DNA of 64,000 nt from Cristatella mucedo (lineage: Eukaryota > Bryozoa > Phylactolaemata > Cristatellidae), in assembly GCA_009760855.2 (NCBI GenBank), contig WPIO01000071.1, positions 1,340,001-1,404,000 of the forward strand. Reading direction: 5' to 3'. How positions within the stretch are numbered: the first letter of the stretch is position 1; each line of letters begins with the position of its first letter. Below, piece by piece: positions 58,150 through 64,000 of this stretch. The notes beneath the pieces were generated by a model, which saw only the letters and a program-made list of their open reading frames with translations, did not search any database and was not told the origin of the DNA. The position numbers were made by a program, and so were the translations under genes.

Positions 58150-58350
58150 GGCAGCCAAGCGATTGGGCGGGGCCGCCAAAGAGTCCTGACATGACGTCGC
58201 CTGACGTAGCCGCTTTCCTTTCCTTAAGTTTGCGACGGCGATCGGGCGATCGGAAAGAAACGAAAAAAGCTGGAGCGAGCGACTTTTGCATGGCACGTGC
58301 TCAGGGGGCGGGACGAAGTTGTCGGTCAATGGCGGACGTCGTCACCGGCT
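58150..58350. promoter_or_regulatory. CpG-rich promoter-like segment
   Basis: A close set of vertebrate-style promoter motifs is visible: an inverted CCAAT box directly next to a GC box (CGATTGGGCGGGGCC), a CRE-like ATGACGTCGC with a second TGACGT, another GC box (GGGGGCGGGA) and a YY1-like CAATGGCGGA. It stands at the left edge of the GC-rich 58-63 kb block. Direction and target gene are unknown. Confidence 0.3.
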
Positions 58351-58386
58351 GAAGCCACCGACAATAGACCAACTCGGAATTCCAGT

Positions 58387-58515
58387 CTTAATAATAATAA
58401 TAATAATAATAATAATGCACTTGATAAAGCGCCCTCAGAGAACTCAATCTCTCTCTAGGCGCTTTACATTTGTTGCAAAAGGAAATGCAATTGAATGGTG
58501 AGTAAAATCATCGTC
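58387..58515 (-). mobile_element. LINE-A 3' tail fragment
   Basis: (AAT)n is followed by a well-preserved reversed terminal signature. Confidence 0.65.
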
Positions 58516-59760
58516 TTGACGGGAAACGCCTGCCAAAATGCTTGTATAGCGTTCTCTTCTGAGGGGGAAACCACGTGACGGGGGAATTAGGTGACGGCGA
58601 CGACACGCGCACAATGCGGCCCCCTCCGCTGACAGACGATGAAGCTTAGCGTCCACGGCGCGACGCCCAGCGACGAGCCTCGTTAACTTCACGCTCACAG
58701 TCGCTGGAATGCGTAAAATAAAAACTAACCAAAGACCGACTCCTTCCGCGGGCGCTCCGGTCACCGCGCCTGCGCGACTGGAGCGCCAGCAGAGGGCGTC
58801 ACCCGAGGGTGCGGTTACTGCTTCTAGCAGTCGCCGCCGCTCTCGTTGCCGCCGTCGCTGCCTGTCGAGTCAGTCGCGTGGTCGCTTCGCACTATACGGT
58901 GTGCGTTCGGTTCTCGCGCGAGGCAGCGCCTAATTGCGCTAATTTTCGTGCACATCTCTCGACGACGGCATTTAGCCGCGCGAGCTTCTCTGCGCGTCAC
59001 GAACCCGGAAGTCACATGACCCGCCGCGGTCGCTGGCGGCGGCCGCGAGTCTCAAACCTTCTGCATTGGCGGCCCCGGGACACTGCGGTACTGCGGCGCC
59101 CAGCTCTGTACGGCAGCGTGCGCCGCCGCCGCCCCCCCCCCGAGCCATCGTAAACGGCCGCGACATCCGGAGGCGCGAGCGACTTGCTCCCACGCCCACC
59201 ACTGCAGGCCGTCTGCGCGCCAGCCTCGGCCTATTATTCGCGCCGCACCGGCGATCTGCCGACGTCTCGAGTGCCGTTGCAGCGCTCGCGTAATCGCGAA
59301 GCGCTTCGAGACGCTCCGCGAGCCATTACAGCGGCGCGACGGCGTCTCTTCAGCACTTCAGCCTGCGGTGCCCGTCAGCACTTCACCTCATCGTGTGTAC
59401 CCTGCCCTCTAAGCGTCAGCAGCTTTCTTCCCTTCGAGCTCCAGTCACGCCGCTAGACGGCGCGCCGCTAGCGGCCCGAAGGCGGCTGCGGCGTCCGCCA
59501 GCCCTGGCCGTAGCTAGCGGCCGCGAGCGCGCGGCCGAGCCGGACTTTGGCAGATCGGGCGCACCAGCTCGCGTACGCCGTACTTGGCGCTCCTGTTCGT
59601 GCACCTGTTTGCGCTGCCGCGGGCCGGCGGTGAGAGCGCGACCCCTGGGAGCGACCCCGCGACCCGCTCCAGCCGCCGCGTCAGCGGCTCGCAGCGAGTG
59701 TGAGGCGGGTGGAGCTGCTGCGGCAGCGTCCGTCGACGGCGAGCTGCCTCGGCTGCAGCG
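58516..59760. other. CpG-rich block without a supported gene
   Basis: Very GC-rich, with CpG frequent and many chance open frames. A frame at 58809 looks like a signal peptide but starts at GTG. Confidence 0.4.
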
Positions 59761-59764
59761 GCCG

Positions 59765-60312
59765 CCTGCCCTGTATCTCCGTCTGTAACTCCGCGAAGAC
59801 CACGTGGGTGTTACGAAGAAGAGTTTTGTATAGCGCACGCACAGCCTAAGCGGCTTTCGGTACGCATTCAGTAGCCAGCATACGTCGTCTCACGCGACAA
59901 AGGGAAACTGGGAAGCACAGCCGAGTCAGGACAGCAGTTGAGGTAGTGAGTAGCGTGGAATTAGCACTTCAGGACCGCTGAAAAGGATGAGCCGTAGTCG
60001 GCAGCAGGTGAGTAGTTGTCGTTGCGTAAGAATTGTGGAAGCGAGTTTCACAGCCTAGGACCTGCATAGCTAAAGCTTCTGTCGCCAACGGTCTTTAAGC
60101 AGAGCAATGGAACAGCTAATTTATTGTCCGCACAGGACCTGAGGGCGAGAAGAGGCTGAAACTGGTGCAGCAGTTCAGCTAGGTCGAAGGAGCCAAGCCG
60201 TGGCCTTGGCCTTGTGGGTCAGCGTAAGAACTTTGCTCAACCGGCATCCACCCTAGCTCCTTTAGCAAAGGAGACACGTGCTCAAACCTTTAGGACTAGA
60301 AGACTAGCCTTG
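59765..60312 (-). mobile_element. LINE-B 3' part, minus strand, within the GC-rich block
   Basis: The reversed 3' end (ctgtatctccgtctgtaact) continues through the thumb to agactagcctt. No pentanucleotide tail remains at the left end. Confidence 0.75.
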
Positions 60313-60334
60313 AACCTCGATGCAGCGCCGCGGT

Positions 60335-60392
60335 GCGGCACGCCGCGGGGAGACAACGCCGCGGGGAGACAACGCCACGGGGAGACAACGCC
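60335..60392. repeat. GC-rich tandem repeat, gccgcggggagacaac unit
   Basis: Three to four 16-bp units. Confidence 0.8.
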
Positions 60393-60632
60393 CGCCCGAT
60401 CGCTGGCGGCTGCTTTCGAGCGCGGCCAGAGAGACAGGCGCCGCCGCAGGCGCCGCCGACCGACGTCGCACGGCGGCACTTTGTTGTGCAAACTTGAATG
60501 TGTAAGAGCGGACAATATTAAATATTGAGCTTTGACCGATCTACTTTCCGGACCTTCGCCTACCTAAGCGCACATGTAACTGGAAGTGAACAACTTTTCG
60601 TCGAAATTCGTGTGTGCAGTCTTTTCCTGCTA

Positions 60633-60800
60633 GCCGTGATGGCTCACTAGGTAAGGCGTTTGCTTTCACGACCGAGGTCCCGAGGTCGTGGGTTTGATTC
60701 CTGCGTTGGGCAATTCTTTATCGCCACTGCAAGTAGTGGTGATAGCCGTAAAGGCTCTTCTGTCGCTATACAAAAAGAGGCTGTTTAATCAGCTAGGATT
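60633..60800 (+). mobile_element. tRNA-derived SINE type 1
   Basis: A-box-like gatggctcactaggtaagg and B-box-like ggtttgattcc (one change from consensus), then the body to gtttaatcagctagga and an ATTT-rich end. Confidence 0.75.
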
Positions 60801-61033
60801 TATTTATTATTTATTTAAACTGTACAATTGGCATTTCCAGCGGGCTGTTGTGGGCGTGTGCGCGCGCATCTATGTACTTGTTTAGGAATGTCTGGTCGGT
60901 AAATTCTCAGAAATTGAGACGTTTATCGATCAGGTTGTCACATTACCTAATTTTGCGGTGCACTAAGATGCTCGCCTTTAATGACGCTTCGGGGAGAAGT
61001 GGTCACGTCGCTCGCGACGTGACGCCGCGAAGT

Positions 61034-61332
61034 TCAGCCCGAGGCGGCGGCGGCGGTGCAGACGAGTCGAGACCATTTTGCCTCAACAGAGCGTATTTCA
61101 GCGTCGGGATGAATGCGCCGCCGGCGTCGGCTTTCGTCGCATGCGCGCGCGCGCAGTGCGTCAGCTCGTTCTCGCTGCTCCTCGAGAGCGGCGAGAACGC
61201 CGTCCAGATCCGCGCAGCGAAGCATCCGCGCCGCCGCCCTTCGGATCCGGGAATGCCGACTGATCCGGCGAGCTGATCCGGTGGGCTGAGCCATCTGGTG
61301 CCTCATGCCATCGGTTTCCGGCATCTGCCAAC
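61034..61332 (-). CDS. Candidate terminal exon, coiled-coil-like
   Basis: On the minus strand the acceptor attcgctttttag|GT is followed by about 98 codons and a TGA. The segment CADLDGVLAALEEQRERADA and the later EIRSVEAKWSRL have helix periodicity reminiscent of spectrin-type repeats, but this is only a resemblance. It lies downstream of the 62525 minus-strand ORF and could belong to the same gene, though no fitting donor was found there. Confidence 0.28.
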
Positions 61333-61407
61333 CTAAAAAGCGAATATTCATTGCAAACGAGTGACTTTACAGCGAGCCTCTGCCACCCGTCGCCCGATAG
61401 CGAGCGC

Positions 61408-61482
61408 GCGCCCAGCGGCCGGAGCGGCGCTCACCGGCCGGAGCGGCGCTCAGCGGCCGAAGCGATGCTCAGCGGCCAGATG
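61408..61482. repeat. 21-bp tandem repeat (cggccggagcggcgctca units)
   Basis: About 3.5 units, diverging at the right end. Confidence 0.7.
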
Positions 61483-62076
61483 GACCGGAAGCTCTGGAAC
61501 GCCGTGCGAGATACGGGGTGGAAGCACTCGCCTGCCACTCCTGCAGAGGCGCGGAGGTCGCGCGAACTCGACGCAGCCATTGAAACGCAATTAAGGTCAA
61601 GTCAAATGACAGATGCCACACAAGATCGCGCGGCCGGTGCTGCCGGGGGTGCGGGCGCTCACATCCAGACGACCGGGCGACGCCTCCGCCGCCGCCGCCG
61701 CCGCTCTCAGAGCGCCGGCGTGGCGGCGGCGGCAGCGCGGGCCGTTGAGACGCGAGCCCGAACGCCCGCTCCGCCCACCAGGCGAAGCCCCGGAAAACGG
61801 GGTCGACGCAAAAACGAGGAGCCGCCGGCGGTCGGCTCGTCGACGCCTCCGCGCGGCACCGGTCCGCGCCGGCTGTCGCTCGTCAAAAACCGGTCACGGA
61901 ACCGAAGCGTCGTCCGCTTACGCCGGTGGGAGCCGGCGGCGGCTGTGGCGGCGACTTGCCGCACCCGCTCGCCACAATGCCAGCCGCAGCAACGGAGCCG
62001 CGCCGCCGTCGCCGCCGCGGCACGCGGGCTCACCTCGCAGAGCCTCGTCGCGAGGCGGGTCGCGGCTGTCGTCTAG
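61465..62076 (+). CDS. Low-confidence plus-strand ORF, Arg-rich
   Basis: The open frame extends upstream to 61351; the ATG at 61465 gives 203 codons. The first part (MDRKLWNAVRDTGWKHSPAT) looks natural, then it becomes Arg/Ala/Pro-rich. It starts inside a 21-bp tandem repeat and overlaps the end of the minus-strand ORF. In such GC-rich DNA long open frames arise by chance. Confidence 0.15.
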   Translation: MLSGQMDRKLWNAVRDTGWKHSPATPAEARRSRELDAAIETQLRSSQMTDATQDRAAGAAGGAGAHIQTTGRRLRRRRRRSQSAGVAAAAARAVETRARTPAPPTRRSPGKRGRRKNEEPPAVGSSTPPRGTGPRRLSLVKNRSRNRSVVRLRRWEPAAAVAATCRTRSPQCQPQQRSRAAVAAAARGLTSQSLVARRVAAVV

Positions 62077-62525
62077 GCGTCGTTGCCTCTGCCGCCGCCG
62101 CCGGTGGCTTGCGACGCGCTGCGCCGCCGGCGGCGCTCTCGGACATCAGACTCCTGCATCCGCTGGCGTCGTTGCTGCCGCTCGAGGTAGTCGCGCGCCG
62201 CCTCGCACACTTCCACGTATCGACGACGCAGCGCTTCGTCCGAGGCCGCCCGCGTGTCGCCCAGTCGGTTGGCGCCGTACAGCCACGACGGCCGCGGCGG
62301 CTGGCGCTCGCCGCCGCTGTTGCTGCCGAGGCTGAGCGCGTCCGTCTCGTCGCAGCACGAGGCCGAGGCGGCCGCCGCGGCGCTCCGCTCGGCCTCGCGG
62401 CGCTGGAGGTCGCGCGCGGCGGCGGCCAGCTCGAGCTGTCGCCGGCGCTCGCGCTCCGACCGCTCGCAGTCACGCGCCCTCGCCGCGCCGTAGTACCATA
62501 CCGCACCGCTCCCCTCGCCGCTCAT
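62073..62525 (-). CDS. Hypothetical basic/Ala-rich protein in CpG-rich region
   Basis: An ATG at 62525 (minus; purine at -3) opens 150 codons to a TAG at 62073. The sequence has Glu/Arg-rich helical stretches (SERERRRQLELAAAARDLQR) and an amphipathic part (RRRYVEVCEAARDYLERQQR), with Trp and Tyr, unlike the Arg/Pro/Ala noise of the other frames here. No family is recognised. It may be a single-exon gene, a first exon or chance coding in GC-rich DNA. Confidence 0.35.
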   Translation of the reverse strand: MSGEGSGAVWYYGAARARDCERSERERRRQLELAAAARDLQRREAERSAAAAASASCCDETDALSLGSNSGGERQPPRPSWLYGANRLGDTRAASDEALRRRYVEVCEAARDYLERQQRRQRMQESDVRERRRRRSASQATGGGGRGNDA

Positions 62526-62559
62526 CTCTCCCGCTGCGGCGTCGCTCGTTGAGCGCAAA

Positions 62560-63415
62560 AGTGAGCGTTCGCGCGCCTCGCTGAAGCGCAGTAGGTCAGC
62601 CGCCGGCGTCCTCAGCCGGCGTCCGCTCCGCCGCCGCTTTATTGCCGCTCGCTGAACCGCCGCGGGACGGCGAACCGAGACTGCGCGTCACGTGACGAGG
62701 GGTCGCGGCATCGCGTCGAGTTGTGCGAGCGGCGGCGGCAGCGCTGAGCTTTAATTTCGTCGACGTTGAAACGAGATTTAAACGTGACGAGCCAGTCTGG
62801 CTGGCGGCAAGCAGCACGGGCCCGCCCACCCCTCATCCGGTTGTTCTCACTCTGCCCAGCCCCTCCCCCTCTATGCCGGCCATCTGCCTGGACCACCTGC
62901 CCTCGAGGAGAAATAGCCCGCCGTCGGAGGTGGAGGTCACGTGAGATCGTCGGGAGCACACGCTAGCAACTCTCCGTCCGCCCGACGGCCTTCGCGACGG
63001 CCGTCGGTCAAACGAAAAGGAGCCTGCATTTCCTGCCAAGGTAGTTTTGGTCAAAGGTCAGGCAAGCAGACAGGACAGCAGGAACCGCACTCATGCGTGA
63101 AGCTTCTGCTCTGGGCGAGCGATGCAAGTGGCTGCGGGGCACAGAGCGAACTGACGTAGCCGACGCGAAATTGCCCAATCCAGTCGCCGCGTACCCGTGC
63201 CAGCCAGGAAGCTTTGCTCTGTCGTACCGGACGTGAGCTCCGACGCCGACGCCTGACGGAATCCTTCCGTTTGAATGGCTCGCCCACTCTCTTTGTTGTT
63301 CGCCGATAGGCAAATAAAGGCCAGCTCCATCGGTCGCAATCTCTCAGTTTCGTCGGCCGCTACTGGCGTTGCCATTGTAGACGGCTGCCGGCACAGTAAG
63401 CAGCGCCTACCTTAG
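62560..63415. other. No gene supported in GC-rich flank
   Basis: Overlapping open frames on both strands without recognisable domains. Confidence 0.35.
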
Positions 63416-63429
63416 ACGGCTCCTCGAAC

Positions 63430-64000
63430 TAGTGCTGCTCCTGCTCCTAGTGCTTCTGCAACTCCGGCTGCTCTTGCTCCTAGTGCTGCTGCTCCTGATA
63501 CTGCTGCTCCTGCTCCTGGTGCTGCTGCTCCTGCTCTTGGTGCTCCTGCTCCTGGTGCTGCTGCTCCTGCTCCTGGTGCTGGTGCTGCTGCTCCTGCTCC
63601 TGGTGCTCCTGCTCCTGCTCCTGGTGCTCCTGCTCCTGGTGCTGCTGCTCCTGCTCCTGGTGCTGCTGCTCCTGCTCCTGGTGCTGCTGCTCCTGCTCCT
63701 GCTCCTGGTGCTCCTGCTCCTGGTGCTGCTGCTCCTGCTGCTGCTGCTCCTGCTCCTGCTGCTCCTGCTGCTGCTGCTCCTGCTCCTGCTCCTGGTGCTG
63801 CTGCTCCTGGTGCTGCTGCTCCTGCTCTGGTGCTCCTCCTGGTGCTGCTCCTGCTCCTGGTGCTGCTGCTCCTGCTGCTGATGCTGCTCCTGCTCCTGGT
63901 GCTGCTGCTCCTGCTCCTGGTGCTGCTGCTCCTGCTCCTGATGCTGCTGCTCCTGCTCCTGGTGCTGCTGCTCCTGCTCCTGCTGCTGCTGCTCCTGCTC
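63430..64000. repeat. CTGCTCCTGCTCCTGGTG-type minisatellite, runs off the window
   Basis: An 18-bp unit with 12-, 15- and 18-bp variants. All three plus frames are mostly open. One reads Ala-Pro-Ala-Pro-Gly-Ala repeats and begins after an acceptor-like cgcctaccttag at 63415. The poly-Leu frame is less plausible as protein. Coding status is undecided. Confidence 0.85.

Noticed and set aside
58809-59153. Signal-peptide-like frame beginning RLLLLAVAAALVAAVAAC
   Set aside because: It starts with GTG, not ATG, and no upstream exon or ATG was found in frame.
63432-63881. 149-codon poly-leucine open frame
   Set aside because: It is one of three open frames through a CTG/CTC minisatellite and has no normal composition.

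Overview
This is animal genomic DNA, not bacterial or viral. It has short coding exons with canonical GT/AG splice sites, several lineages of non-LTR retrotransposons (mostly 5'-truncated, often nested), tRNA-derived SINEs, a hAT-type MITE, long microsatellites and CpG-rich islands. The species cannot be named from this sequence; an invertebrate metazoan is likely but unproven. Most of the window is repeat debris.

The main result is a gene at 36003-52163 (+), assembled by eye from eight coding exons whose intron phases all match (0, 2, 1, 0, 2, 2, 0). It would encode about 681 residues: an N-terminal CARD-like death fold (exons 1-2), a TRIM module on one exon (RING, B-box 1, B-box 2, coiled coil; exon 3), a Ser-rich linker (exons 4-6) and a second, C-terminal CARD (exons 7-8). 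A CARD-TRIM-CARD protein is not one of the classical TRIM subfamilies. It would couple a ubiquitin-ligase module to two CARD adaptor surfaces, which suggests innate immune or cell-death signalling. LINE and SINE copies fill its introns.

Layout: 1-3640 and 20365-22570 are diverged copies of one segment, and the first contains a near-perfect 635-bp tandem duplication. 3950-9280 is stacked LINE-A (L2/CR1-like) and LINE-B fragments. 9290-10915 is a decayed R2/NeSL-type element with reverse-transcriptase, zinc-knuckle and restriction-like-endonuclease remnants. 12255-19505 (-) has three candidate exons of one or two surface or secreted proteins: a signal-peptide exon, a Ser/Thr-rich exon and a tyrosine-motif tail. 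18.4-20.5 kb is a CpG-rich block with perfect hairpins, a (CAG)n tract and a degenerate copy of the signal-peptide exon. 23.7-24.7 kb has long direct repeats around an inverted copy of the 20.0-20.5 kb segment. 26.05 kb is a hAT MITE. 26.9-34.1 kb is a LINE/SINE cluster including the best-preserved LINE-B. 36-52 kb is the CARD-TRIM gene. 53-58 kb is LINEs again, with a clean LINE-B-into-LINE-A insertion. 58-63.4 kb is very GC-rich, with a promoter-like segment and tentative minus-strand exons. The window ends inside an 18-bp-unit minisatellite.

No conventional tRNA, rRNA or CRISPR was seen. Intron-exon models are inference from splice motifs, phase and protein resemblance; no transcript evidence was available.
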